Source: Thoreauomyces humboldtii
Taxonomy: Eukaryota; Chytridiomycota; Chytridiomycetes; Spizellomycetales; Powellomycetaceae
Length of the DNA: 41,831 nucleotides
Assembly: GCA_027596035.1 (NCBI GenBank)
Contig: JADGJA010000104.1
Location: 1 to 41,831, forward strand
Reading direction: 5' to 3'
The position numbers were made by a program, and so were the translations under genes. How positions within the stretch are numbered: the stretch's first letter is position 1; each line of letters starts with the position of its first letter. The notes beneath the pieces are model-generated. The model saw only the letters and a list, made by a program, of their open reading frames with translations, was not told the origin of the DNA and ran no database searches. Below are positions 20,729 to 32,500 of this stretch, one piece after another.

Positions 20729-21850
20729 CTACGGGAGGCAGTTCCAATCGATCTCCTGAATCCCTCGTTCGGACAACCATGCATTTGCTTTTGCGAAGTG
20801 TGCAGAGCCGAACCACCCACCCTGATTCGCAGAGAGCGGGGAGGGGTGCTTGCTCGTAAGCACCAAGTTCCGCTTTGCGTCGACCTTCGCGGCCTTCTTT
20901 TGTGCAAATGCACCCCACAGCATGAATACGACTCCTGCAGGGAAATGGGTCCGGTCGTCAAGGTACGAGATGATCCGGTCCGTGAAACGACTCCACCCAA
21001 TGTCCTTGTGAGAGTTGGCCTTTCCCTTTTGGACGGTCAGCGTGGCGTTCAGAAGCAGGACCCCTTGCTCAGCCCAGCCGGTGAGGGACCCATGTGATGG
21101 CTTAATGAAGCCTGGCAGAGAACCAAGCTCTTTGAAGATGTTGTTAAGCGAAGGAGGCGCTGGCACGCCCTTTCTGACGGAGAAGGAAAGACCATGAGCC
21201 TGACCCGGACCATGGTAGGGGTCTTGTCCCAGTATGACAACCTTGACGTGAGCGAGCTAAGGATGGATGAGTTGGTAAAGGGAAGGAAAAGTTGCCTGCC
21301 CTGCTTCATACACATACAGGACACTTCGTAAACGAATAAATATCTTCTGGCGGTGGGTAGATGATGTGGCCCGCAGCGGCGTCCGATGCGAGCCTTTGCT
21401 TGAGAGCAAGGAAGTATGGTCTATGTAGTTCGGTTTGCAAAGCCGCGTACCAATCCGCGCCCATGGTTCTCCTTTCCAGTGCCAGTTGAGCTGACTCGGC
21501 TGCTCGCTCCATGGCCAGCCGTTTCTGTGTGGCTATCCGCTCTTCCTAATCGACGAAAAAACCAATCGCTCAGCATGACGGTCCGCTGACGCATGTTGTG
21601 CGGTACTGACCTGAGCCAGTGTCAAGGAACCCTCGGGTTGCGAAGAAGAGGTCTCAACATCCGAGTTCAGACGCCTTCGTTTCCCAGCCACTTCGGGCAC
21701 TGACGCCTTTTCGTGGCTATGCTCCTGAGCACGTACAGCAGGGGAAGTTTCGGCGTCTTTGCCTTCTGGTCCGCGCTTTTTGCACGGTAGCATGGAATCT
21801 GGCGCAGAGTTCTCGTTCCCTTCTATCGGCTTGAAGTAGTTCTTGATCAT
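20729..21850 (-). CDS. UNG1: Uracil-DNA glycosylase (family 1)
   Basis: Removes uracil from DNA, starting base-excision repair in nucleus and mitochondria. Exons 21850-21611, 21545-21318 and 21256-20729 give about 331 residues. Motif A is [18 protein letters not shown] with the catalytic Asp, followed by [28 protein letters not shown] and motif [16 protein letters not shown] with the catalytic His. The N-terminal ~110 residues are charged and linker-like, with a basic GKRRR patch. The very start MIKNYFKPI resembles a degenerate PCNA-binding box. I chose this ATG because the frame upstream has no convincing domain, though an upstream Met could make a mitochondrial form. Convergent with the cyclophilin gene. 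Confidence 0.95.
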
Positions 21851-22504
21851 TTCAAACAAGGTTTGGTAGTTTGGGCGGTTAAGAAGACGCGAGCGGCCAG
21901 GGTGCTTACACGGTTCATACATGTACAGGAGGAAGGAAGAACTTTGGTCCGATCGAGTGGACGTACTGTACCACCCACCGTATGAAAACATGCGCCACAG
22001 ATGACATAAACAAACTCCGCTGGGCGCTTCCGACGTGCCCACCTACACTATGCGCAGATGGGAGGAGTAGAGTTGTTGGCATTCACGGAGAGCTCACCGA
22101 GATTTGCCATGATGCGTGTCGGCGTGGAAGGGAATGTTTCTGCATCAAGTCTGTTGGAAACACAACCGGAAACCCCAAGTGCTTTGGGACACAAACCGGC
22201 AAACTATGCGAGGGATCTCATGCATTCTATCTTCAGCCTCAATTGCTTGGTCATGCATCTTTGCTCTGTATGGTTTTGCCTTCTTGGCAATGCAACACGT
22301 CCTCTTTCTTTTTTTGTCCTATAAGTGCGTCAGCACCCTTCATTCCCTCTCTCGCAGTTTTCTGGCCTGCGTGCATGCCTATGGTCTTCTCCGTCGACAT
22401 CAGAGTACAGCCTAACGCAAACCGACACACACTCTCGACTTGTACATCTGTCCATACATCGCATAATTGTTGAGCGCGACTTCATTTATTGACCTGTGAA
22501 CGGG
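21851..22504. other. Divergent promoter region, uracil glycosylase and GH18 gene
   Basis: About 650 bp between the starts of two divergent genes. T-rich tracts near 22300-22325 and a CT-rich stretch before 22440 fit promoter sequence for the GH18 gene. No gene is supported here. Confidence 0.4.
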
Positions 22505-25500
22505 ATGCGCTTCTTCACCAAGCGCGGTCTTTTGACCACTTCTGCGGTCATCCTGGGACTGCTATGTATTGGAGCTCAGGCAGCCCCCGCCACGGCTCCC
22601 GTGCAGGAAGCGAACGGAGGTAAGGAGTTACCTTGCACCTACTCTTGGAGTTTTTTTAATCAGAAGCCATCGAATTAGACTATGCTTGGGCTACCGGCGT
22701 TCAGTACACCAAGGGCCAGGTCGTTGATTTTCAGGGTGGTCGCTTCCAGGTAGTGACTAGTCACATTAGCCAGTCGGACTGGTTCCCTGGTTGTTGCGCG
22801 CCTCTATGGAAGTCTGTCGGCGCTTCTGACCCCACGGCCGCTGCCGGTATGGACAGCGCCTACTTGATCTAGTTTTACGTCGTCTGATCTGACCCATCTT
22901 GCTTAGTTGGAGGTGCTGCAGTGTCGGGGGGAACTGTCGGAGCAGCCATTCTCGAGAGAGCCACTGTCGCCACCGGCTGGGGCACACGAACGTTTGCACC
23001 CTATCTCGATGTTATGCTCTGGCCTACCCTCGATGCCTCTACTATCATGTCGACCTACGGTGTAAAGCACTTTACACTCGCGTTCATCTTTGCCGGTGGA
23101 GACGGCAGTCCTACTTGGGGAGGAGTAACGGCCCTCAGCTCCAACTTTTACGGCGATATCATCACTAAGCTTCGAAGCCTCGGAGGAGATGTTATTGTTT
23201 CCTTCGGTGGTGCAATTGGTAACATTTCCACTGCTTGTCTCGATGGTGTTGAAACAGCTGTCAACTCATTTTTGCGTTTTGCAGGTTCGGAGCTGGCGCA
23301 AGTGACCACTAGCGCAACCACGCTGCAGTCTAGATATCAAAGCGTCATCAACATGTATCAGTTAACATGGATAGACTTTGATATTGAGGGCGCCGCTCTT
23401 GTGGATACTGCCGCCAACGATCTACGAAACAAGGTTCTCGTTCTCTTGAAGAAGGCGAACCCTAAGTTGAGGATCAGCTACACTTTACCCGCTCTGCCCA
23501 CTGGCTTGACTGCCGATGGAATTGCCTTGCTTAAGTCTGCTGTCAAAGCTGGCTTCACTCCCGATGGTATGTGTTTTAAAAGTTCGTTAACCTTGCAAGC
23601 ATGTCAGGTTCTGATGTCCTTTTGGCGCAGTGATCAACATCATGGCCATGGATTATGGCTCTGGGGTCGCTCCCAATGGTGCCACGGGCATGGGCGGATA
23701 CGCCATTTCGGCAGCCAAGGCAACTTACCTCCAGGCACAGGCAGCGGGTCTCAAGACTACTCAGATCGGTGTCACTCCCATGATTGGCGTTAACGATGTC
23801 GCCGGTGAAACCTTCCGCCTGGCGGACGCAACTCAGCTGGCTGCTTGGGCCGTTTCTGTCAATTACGTCGCTACTCTCGGCTTCTGGTCGATCAACCGTG
23901 ACACTTCCAAGACTGGAGCCTTGTATGCATCGAGCCAGGTCACGCAGACGGACTACGCCTTTGCGAAAATCTTCCTGCCTTTTGAGAGCGGCACTGCGGC
24001 CGCAAGTACTGCTTCCACCGGAACTACGACCACCGGGACAACCTCATCCGGAACTACCTCTTCTGGAACGACCACTTCTGGAACCACATCTACCTCTGGT
24101 ACCTCGACCACAGCGCTCACTGGCGGAACATGGGGAACCAAGGTCTTTGCCCCGTACGTCGATGTTCTGGATTGGCCCACCCTCGACGCTTCGGCTGTTG
24201 CCAAAGCTACCGGATCCAAGTACTTCACTCTGGCTTTTGTAGTGGCGGACGCAACCAACGCTCCCTCCTGGGGAGGTGTGACAGCGGTTTCCACAGGCTT
24301 TTATTTGGACATCTTGACCAAGCTTCGCGCTCAGGGCGGCGATGCCATCATTTCTTTCGGAGGCGCTTCTGGTATGTGATCGATTGTTTTTCATAGAAGA
24401 AGTTCTGAAACTTTCAATCAACATATTAGGAACGGAGCTTGCTATTGCCATCACGAGCGTGACAAAGCTCACCGCAGCGTACCAGGCGGTCATTAACACA
24501 TATGGCGCCACCTGGCTAGACTTTGATGTCGAAGGCGCGGCAGTTACCAACACCGCCGCCAACATTCGTCGCAACCAGGCGCTGACTGCCATCCAGAAGG
24601 CTAACCCCAAAGTTCGGATTTCATACACGCTTCCCGTCATGCCTACCGGACTCGATTCGAGCGCACTGGCAATCTTCACCTCGGCCCTTCAGTACAAGAC
24701 GAGGATCGATGGTGAGTAGTAGAATGCTGTTCTGTCAATGATGTTTCCGTCGCTGACTCCGTATATTAGTCGTCAACATTATGGCAATGGACTATGGTTC
24801 AGGGGCTGCGCCTAACGGAGCGACTGGAATGGCCACCTATGCTATCGCTGCCGCAAAGGCCACGTACGCTCAGCTTCAGACTGCCGGATTCACTACCACC
24901 AAGGTCGGCGTCACGCCCATGATCGGAGTTAACGATGTCGCCGGAGAGGTGTTCCGTGTGGCCGATGCCACTACCCTCGTCAAGTGGGCAGCCAGCACCT
25001 CTTGGGTCGGAGAGCTTGCCTTTTGGAGCGTCAACCGTGATACGAGCGTTCAGGGCGCCCTTTACATCTCTTCCCAGATCACTCAGAAGACCTACGACTT
25101 TGCCAACGCGTTCAAGGCTTTCAACGTGGCCGCGACAGTGTCTACCCGAGACGACGAGGCTGCCGATGCCGCAACCACGGATGACAGCACTTCGACGGAC
25201 GACTCGGACGCTTCCGCTGACGTCGCCACCGTGGCAGACTTACCCCCCTGGACGTACCACAACATGCCCGTTCCTCCCGCCCGCGGCAGCGTCAAGGAGG
25301 TCACTCCTGACCCGTCGCTCATTCTGACCGAAGTGACCAAGCGCAGCGCGTCCGACTACCTGGGCAGCTCCACGACCTGGACCACCAAGACGTTCGCGCC
25401 TTACATCGACGTGACGGCCTGGCCCACCTTCGACTTCGTCGGCGCGGCCAAGACCACCGGTCTCCGACACTTTTCCCTCGGCTTCATCGTGACGGACAAG

Positions 25501-26346
25501 GACGGAGACCCGTCCTGGGGCGGATACTACAAGGTCACCTCCGACTTCCTGGTGGCCGACATCAAGACCCTCCGCTCGACTTACCACGGGGACGTGATCG
25601 TCTCGTTCGGCGGTGCGGCCGGCAAGGAGCTCGCCACCAAGGCCAAGACGGTCGCCGCGCTCGTCACCCAGTATCAGCTCGTCATCGACACGCACAAGGT
25701 CACGTGGGCCGACTTCGACATCGAGGGTGCAACCCTCACCAACAAGAAGGCCGTCGACAGACGTAACCAGGCTCTCGCTACCATCCAGAAGAACAACCCG
25801 GGACTCGTCATCAGCTACACCTTGCCCACGGAGACTACCGGCATCGGAAGCGCCGGGGAGTACCTGCTCAACAGCGCCGTCAAGGCCGGTCTCACCGTCG
25901 ATCGTAAGTTCTCATTTTCTTGATAGCTCAACTGACGTTCTTGCTGAATTGTGTGTTTTTCTCTTCCCACTTGCGGTCACACAGTCGTGAACGTCATGGC
26001 CATGGACTACGACCCGAGCAGCACATCTGGCAAGACGATGGGCCAGAACGCCGTGGCAGCAGCCACTGCCTGCGAGGCCACTCTCAAGTCGCTCTCCCTG
26101 ACCAGCACCAAGGTCGGCGTGACCCCCATGATCGGCGTCAACGACGTGTCCGGCGAGACCTTCACGCTGAACAACGCCCAGGAGGTCGTCAACTTTGCCC
26201 TCAAGACGGACTGGCTCGGTTTCATCGGATTCTGGAGCATCAACAGGGACAACTCGGTCAAGGCCGAGGACCTGGACGTCAGCAGCGGCATCACTCAGGG
26301 TGACTGGGGATTCTCGTTGCTCTTTGCCGTCTTCTCGTCTGCTTGA
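22505..26346 (+). CDS. Secreted chitinase-like protein: CBM5/12 + three GH18 domains
   Basis: Predicted extracellular chitin-active enzyme of about 1131 residues in eight exons (22505-22619, 22679-22846, 22907-23218, 23285-23566, 23631-24371, 24430-24711, 24770-25903, 25985-26346). Signal peptide at 1-25. A CBM5/12 chitin-binding module at about 40-88 has YAWATGVQYTKGQVV and the W-x-P...PLW end. Three GH18 domains follow, at about 115-411, 458-760 and 840-1131. Each has a catalytic DxDxE box (WIDFDIEG with E233, WLDFDVEG with E573, WADFDIEG with E952) and MAMDY. A Thr/Gly/Ser linker separates domains 1 and 2, and an acidic linker separates 2 and 3. The domains resemble bacterial (actinobacterial-type) GH18 proteins (FAPYVDV..WPTLD, SFGGASG) more than usual fungal chitinases. 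This is from memory and untested. Confidence 0.93.
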
Positions 26347-26643
26347 GCCTCCTTTTTCGATAGGACTGTTATGCTTGGACCTCTGTATCGTTTGTTTTGT
26401 CAAATTGAAAAATGTCATCAAATATGTGCACGTGGGAGCTTGAGGAATGCTTTACTCTGTGAACGAAACGCGGTCAAGGTTGGAGGTTTAGAATGGACTG
26501 ACTTTACAATCAATTGATTCAGACGGGAAGATAACGAAGGAAGAAAGAGGGTCAGTACGGTCACCTACGTAACTTGCGTAGGGGAAGGGACCAGAAAGGG
26601 GATGTCCACTATGTCTAAGGCTATGAACGAGTCCCGGAGACGA

Positions 26644-27455
26644 CTAGCGCACTTTGACGTATCCCCAACGAACTTTGGCGCCTTCGACCTTCTTCTCCTC
26701 GATCACCACGGGGGCGGGGCCGTGAGCATGATTGTCAGTAGGGACGAGAACCACGGGAGGGACCTTTCCGTGTGCTGCTTCGGCAGCCGGGGCGATGGGA
26801 ACGACTACGCCTCTCCGTGGACCGAAGAAGGAGGCTAGGAAGAGACCATCGACAAGCGGCACGATAGGCCTAAGCACGAAGAGATAAATGAGGGAAGCGC
26901 CCTGGGTGGAAGGAAGGATCATCCAGATGACAGCGCCGAGCTTAAAGGTGTAGTAATACGGAAAGACGCTCAGAACGGTGTCGATGGCGTATTCGATGAG
27001 GTGGAAGGAGCCGAAAACGGTCCTGTTGGACGGACGAAGGCTTGTGAGAAAGCTGACGAACTCTTCAAACGGTTCCTTCCCACGGCCTCCTCACCAGTAG
27101 CCCAGCCACTGTCCCTGGAGAGCAGGCGGACCTCCGACGGACTTGAGACTCATGATAGCGGGATAAAAGAAGCCAACGATGTCGGTGATGAATCCGGCAT
27201 AGGTGTTGTTCAAGACGAGGACCAGGATGATGAGGGAGACCGAAAGGAGGCCTGCGAGGTGGACCTTCTGGATTCCCAAGGATCTCTCCAGCGCGACCAC
27301 CAAGGGGATCGTGGACAGGACGCGATCAAGCTATGTACGGTCGGGAAGACGAAGTCAGGCGAACGAGCCTTCTCCGTCGACAGCTGCCGGGTGGGCTTGT
27401 GATGACCTACCGCAGCGAGCCGAAGCTGAAACTCGATTCTGTTCAGAGTGTTCAT
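26644..27455 (-). CDS. YOP1: Yop1/REEP-type (TB2/DP1/HVA22) ER-shaping protein
   Basis: Integral ER membrane protein of the reticulon-partner family that bends tubular ER and nuclear-pore membranes. Exons 27455-27411, 27330-27095 and 27022-26644 give 219 residues. Family strings: LDRVLSTIPLVVALERSLGI, GFFYPAIMSLKSV, QWLGYW, FHLIEYAIDTVLSVFPYYYT and MILPSTQGASLIYLFVLRP. Hydrophobic hairpins fall at about residues 38-70 and 95-150. The C-terminus extends some 50 residues past the core, is rich in Val, Pro and Lys and is not recognisable. The first exon is only 15 codons. It converges on the GH18 gene and shares its upstream region with the endosulfine gene. Confidence 0.92.
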
Positions 27456-28023
27456 GGGTTCCGACGTGAACGGTGGGAACAAGCGCAAGGGTTTGGGACG
27501 GTATGACACGAGGGGTGAAGAGGGGTCTGTGGTTGCAAGATGAGCGCGGTCCGTTGTTTATGAGGTTCGAACGAAGTTGCAGCAACGAGACGGAGGGACG
27601 GCGGACGGGCTAAGGATGAGAGTCGTTGTACTGCTAGTCAAGAGCGGCGAGAAGAGAGGGTGAACGTTCCTCTTTATATCACATTGCCGGTTCAAGGTGA
27701 GTGACGAAGAGGAGAGTTGTGACGAACCGGAACGCCCGCCCTCAGGGGGTGAGAAAGGGGGACACCAAGCGCACAAACACGCGACGGGAAGTTTGCTGCT
27801 GCTGCTGCTGGTCATCGCTGCTCTTTCCTCGCTCGTCCACGCAGAGAAGAGCATCACATCTTGAAAGAGAGAGACACTCCCCCCAGGGAAGCATAGCAAC
27901 GTAAACGCAAGGCCCCTTGCTCTCCCAGTCAGCTCCACTACTCGACCGACCATCCATCGGCAGCCTTCGCATCAACCTCAACTCTTCTCACCGCCGCTTC
28001 GTTCCGCAACCCAGTAGCGTATC
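27456..28023. promoter_or_regulatory. Bidirectional promoter, Yop1 (-) and Igo1 (+)
   Basis: 568 bp between two divergent start codons. A TATAAAG element on the minus strand (plus positions about 27672-27678) could serve Yop1. A GCTGCTGCTGCTGCTG run lies at about 27794-27810. No TATA seen on the Igo1 side, where the leader is C/T-rich. Confidence 0.5.
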
Positions 28024-28627
28024 ATGCCTCCCAAGGCAGAGGTAGACGTCTCGGTAGGCAAACAGCAAAGTTTCCACGCGTTTCTTATCTGGCAGGGAGG
28101 AAGGAGTGAAGGTCGGAAACGGAAGACGAAGGAAAACCTGGAAGGAATGTTCGCGGGCAAGGGGAGCAGATAAAGCACGTCCCGTCCTTTGGCATTCCCA
28201 TGGCAACCGACTCGCTTGAAAGGGTTGGTACACGCGTGCTGACCCGCAACCTCATCTTTGTAGACTCTCGGACCCGAGGAGAAGGCATTTTACGAAAAGT
28301 ACGGACGTCTACCTCCCGCAAAAAAGGCGATCCTGGGTCAAAGGATGAAGGTGAAGGGCCGTCGCTTTGGATGAAGCGAGGAAGCGTGGTTTTCCGTGCA
28401 CAAGGTCTGATTCAGTATTCTGAAATCAGGGAGGAGACAGGAAGTACTTTGATTCTGGGGATTACGCCATGTCGAAAGCCGGAAAGTCTTCCTCGAACGA
28501 GGTCGGCTCCGAGCACCCCTCTCCAGAACGCATCCCTCACTCTGTCCCAAACAACCTGAAGAAGGATGCGAACCCCCCCGTCGAATCCAGCCTCATCCAC
28601 GAGGCAACCCCGCCAGCTACCAAGTAG
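28024..28627 (+). CDS. IGO1: Igo1/alpha-endosulfine PP2A inhibitor
   Basis: Small cytosolic inhibitor of PP2A-B55, switched on when a Greatwall/Rim15-type kinase phosphorylates the serine in FDSGDY. Three exons (28024-28053, 28264-28350, 28430-28627) give about 104 residues, usual for the family. The core reads LGPEEKAFYEKYGRLPPAKK and then RKYFDSGDYAMSKAGK, a near-perfect endosulfine signature. The first exon is 10 codons and its intron is 210 nt, longer than most here. For the second intron I chose donor GTGAAG at 28351 and acceptor ATCAG ending at 28429, which keeps GGDRKYFDSGDY in frame. The C-terminal tail is Pro/Ser-rich. Confidence 0.9.
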
Positions 28628-29569
28628 GGACGGGGACCATGCTTGACCCGTTAGCATCGTTGGGAAACTACGTTCCTCCAAATTTGCGCAGTCTTTGACG
28701 CACCGACTCCGACACCAACTGTCGGCCTTGCGCAACAGGGGCCCTCTTATTTGCGCCTTATCTTTCAATACACAATTTAACTTTCCATTCATCGCAAGCA
28801 CATTTCGGGCTTTCTGTGGGATGTAGGCGGTAAAAGGTTGTCCAATTCCTCACGACCGTAACAGTAACAGGTGAGTGCTCCCTAATTGTTTCTGGAAACA
28901 AGACCGTCAGACGGATTCCTTTAGCGAAGAAAGTACCTGTATCTTTTCGACAAGGAGTAGAGTATCTGGCCAAAATGATGCCTCTTCGTTACAAGAACTA
29001 CAAGATGATCGACGCCTCCGTGCGAGGACCTTTCCTACCCATATATAATGAGTGTCATCGACAGAGGTGCTGGCAAAGTTTGGATTGCGACTGTTCAGAT
29101 GAGAAGCTATATATCAAGTAGCATAGAAAATTGAAAGTAATGACTAGTGTCTATAACCCAATCGGCTGCCTTTGCAACTCTTTGTTCGTCTGCATTGTAC
29201 TCAATGCGCAGCGCAGTAGGTGACACTGACGAGGTTCCGCCTGACACCACGACAGTAGACTGCCTGGTCTACTGACACCGCGTGGGACAAGGCAGGTAGT
29301 AACGGCGGATACCCAGTCGCAAAGGACGCACTAGCGAAACTGCTTCTTGGCGCTGTCGTCCAAACGCAGGCTCACGTCGGGAGTGTGGCAGAATCGGGTT
29401 TCTCTGGGGCGTGCTGTGCTGTGCTGACTCTGAATCAAGGGCTGCGCCAACCTGGAGCACACTCATCGCAACTCTCGTCGCAACTCATCGCACCCCACTC
29501 TGGCAGGCACCGGGACCGTCAGCCATTTGCCTCGCTCGTCTTCCTACAATACCTGGCCTCTGTCGTTGA
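28628..29569. other. Spacer with gene remnant and hairpin before the 5-phosphatase gene
   Basis: About 940 bp. It holds the glycosyltransferase-like remnant (listed separately), a perfect 8-bp-stem inverted repeat at 29253-29274 (CAGTAGAC/GTCTACTG), and short CTCATCGCAA-type repeats at about 29462-29493 before the next gene. No intact gene seen. Confidence 0.5.
28942..29090 (+). pseudogene. Remnant of the glycosyltransferase-like gene at 38.1 kb
   Basis: The frame reads FRQGVEYLAKMMPLRYKNY and then VRGPFLPIY, matching FRQGVEYLGKTMALRYKNY and VRGPFLPIY at about 38690-38800. Similarity is also clear in DNA. After this ~110-bp block the match is lost. A short word, TTTGCAACTCTTTGTTC at about 29170, recurs at 39738-39754 downstream of the full gene. 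So the remnant looks like a copy with large internal deletions. No complete coding frame remains. Confidence 0.75.
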
Positions 29570-32500
29570 ATGGATCCGGTAAACTCACAGTCGCAGTCAC
29601 GTCGGATATCGCCCAGCAACAGTCCCTCCGTGGGTCCGCAGCACCGCCAATGGCCACCGCCGTCAGTTCAGCAGGATGGTGACAACGAAGCTACCGCCAC
29701 GAGTGCTGCCTTTCGACTCAATGTCCCTAACAGCAACACGAATCCTTTTCTGGCGGGCGCTGCACGCGAGGCGGCAGAGCTTGCCTCACAACGCTCACCA
29801 GGGCGATCCCCAGCAATCCCAATACCTAGTCCCGCGAACTCCCAGCCCTCCCCTGCGTCTTCTGCTTCCCGGGACGACGAATGGTACAATGGAAACTTGA
29901 CAAAGAACTCCAGGGGTTCCCTTGCGCAACTTCAGAACCCACATCAACCTCCACCAGACGTCCCCGTTCGCCTCCGACCAACCAGTGCGTCCGGTCACCA
30001 ACGGGGTCCATCTTACGATCCATTTGCAGATGAGCATGGAAGCGAGCCCGATGTCTCGTCGCTTTCACACAGCTCGCAGTCCTCGGTATATGGCAACCTG
30101 TCTCGCGGGCCCTCCCTGTCGCCACGGAGACCTGCCCCGCCTGTGCCCTCCAGGATTGTTCTGAACGACGGCGCGGCGCGGGGCGGCCTTTCGAATTCCG
30201 CCATCCGACGTGCAACAATCGGAAATTTGGCAGCCCTTGCGACCGGCGGCGACGATTCGCCGGCCTCTGCAAGTCTAAGTCTGCACGACATCAGCGTTTC
30301 CAGCCCGAAAGCTGCAAATGTCAAAGACTTGGCACGGGCATTTAGCGGCATGGGTGCAGCGTCTCCACCATTGCCTTCGAGCATTTCGGGAGGTCAGAGC
30401 GCGAGCGAGTTTCCCGGGTGGGTCACTTTTGACCAATGCGGCAATCCCTCTCCTACAAGTTCCGCGAACACATCATTGGGCGCCCCCGTTTCACTTCCTC
30501 TCCCTGGTGGCTTGCGGCCGTTACTACCGTCGAGTTCTAGTGGCTCTCGACCTCTGCCCATAAAGACTGGCAATCTATCCGCAGTCGAGCTCTCAGCAGA
30601 TGAGCTCGCCGCATTTGCGTCACCGCTTCCGTTGCAGCGGCCAGCAGGGTCACCCCTAGCTTATTCGGCGTCAGTCGGCGCTCTTATACCTCCACCCTTG
30701 GGCAATCGCGCCTCACCAAGGCGATCGAAACTGGGGGAACTTCCGATCAATGCCAGTAGTATCTCTTCCATGAGCCTCATGGACCTGCCCTCCAGTTCTT
30801 CGATCCCGGGGCTAAACATACGGCCATCCAAGAGCACAGAGTTCGACGTTGATCGACGAACAAGTACCGCGTCAGACCCATTCGGTGATGAGCACGATAT
30901 CAGTCAATCAGCCAGCGATCGGACGGACTCTGATGCGAGCTTGGAAGACGAGAAGTCGCATTTTGTATCTTTACGGAATGCGCGTCGTCCAAGCACGTCC
31001 ACCGGTGTACCGGCACGGAGTGTTTCAGCTTCGCTACAGTCCCTATCGTCACCGCCTAGCGCTGTTCCACCGAAGCCGGTACCTAGTCGGCTCGTGAAAC
31101 CTTCATTCCCACCTCCACCTATCCCAAGTACACCGAGCTCGGCATCGTTCGCCATTGTAACCCCTGACGAGATAACCCCGCGAGCTTCAGACGTTATGTC
31201 TACCATTTCGTCCCCGCGGGCATCTCAAAGCGATCTGAGCCGCTTGAGTCCTGCAAGCGGAAGTCCAAATCGACCTCCCGTCCCTCCTCGTCCCGTATCG
31301 CCCATGTTGCGCGCAGCTCTTTCAGCGCGGCAACTCTCGCCTCCCCAGATTCCCACGTCGGCTTCAGCAGCAGCGGCTTCCGGAGGCCCGCCCGAGCTAC
31401 CGGCACGTCCTCTAGCTCGGGCCGTGGAGGAGGCGCTCCTGGAGTACGCTGCATCACATGGACAGGTTTCATCCGCGTCTTTGAATCCGCCGCTGGACGG
31501 CGCTCCCGAGGATCGCTTCGCTGGACTTCGTCGTGAGAAGCTTTATTCACCCGATAACGTCAGCACAAACCGTCGCCTCCCTGTTGCCGAGGGTCTTCCA
31601 AATGTTGATCTTTACCTCAAGCATTCCGCCCGCTGCTTTGCGGTCTCCGGATTTTATGCATGTACAGGAGGGGAGAAGATTCGCGTTTGGTACATCCCAA
31701 GCGGCGACAACATCCGTACCACCTCTGTAGGGGAAGCCAAGATATACGCCATGGCCTTCGTTCCAACTCATTATGTTGAGGACGAAGGGAGATATCTCTG
31801 GGTCTCACTGGACAAGGGCGAGATAATCGAATTAGACATCACCACGGGAGAGATTGTTGACCGCAAAACGGTGCACTCCTCAATCGTTACCCATATCATT
31901 CGACACCATGGATCCATGTGGACGCTCGACGAAGCTGGTGGACTCAAGATATGGAGTGAAGATGTGGACCGGAAGCGTGTAACACTGCAGCAGAGGCCCA
32001 GAGGAACAAGGGTGGGTGTCAAGCAGACGGTGGCGTACCCCATCAACGGCTTCTTGTGGGTGGCAGCAGGAAAGATCATCGAGGTGTATCATCCAACGGA
32101 AGAATCATCGTCATGCTTTCAGCAACGGTTCGATCTGTCCATCACCGTAGGCGTCGGGAACATCTCGTGCTTTGCGTCAACTCGCATGGGCGATACCGTT
32201 TTTTCCGGACACGACGATGGCAAGATACTGGTCTGGGACGCTGTCACTTTGGTGAAGAAGCGCATCGTGAACGCGGGCATGTATCCCGTCACTGGCCTCC
32301 TGGGCGTCGGTGAGAAGTACCTCTGGGCAGGCCACTCCACGGGCAAGATCCACATCTACGATGTTGAGCACATCGATGGGGAGTGGTGTGCCGTCAAGGA
32401 ATTCCAAGCATATCATTCGGCATCTGTGGATGAGCTGGTCATTGACGAGCGATCCGTGTTTTTATCCGGGAGGTTACAAGTCGCCAGCCTATCTCATAAT

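Noticed and set aside
27001..27402. 133-codon plus-strand open frame over the Yop1 gene
   Set aside because: Antisense shadow of the Yop1 exons, which have clear family matches and splice sites.
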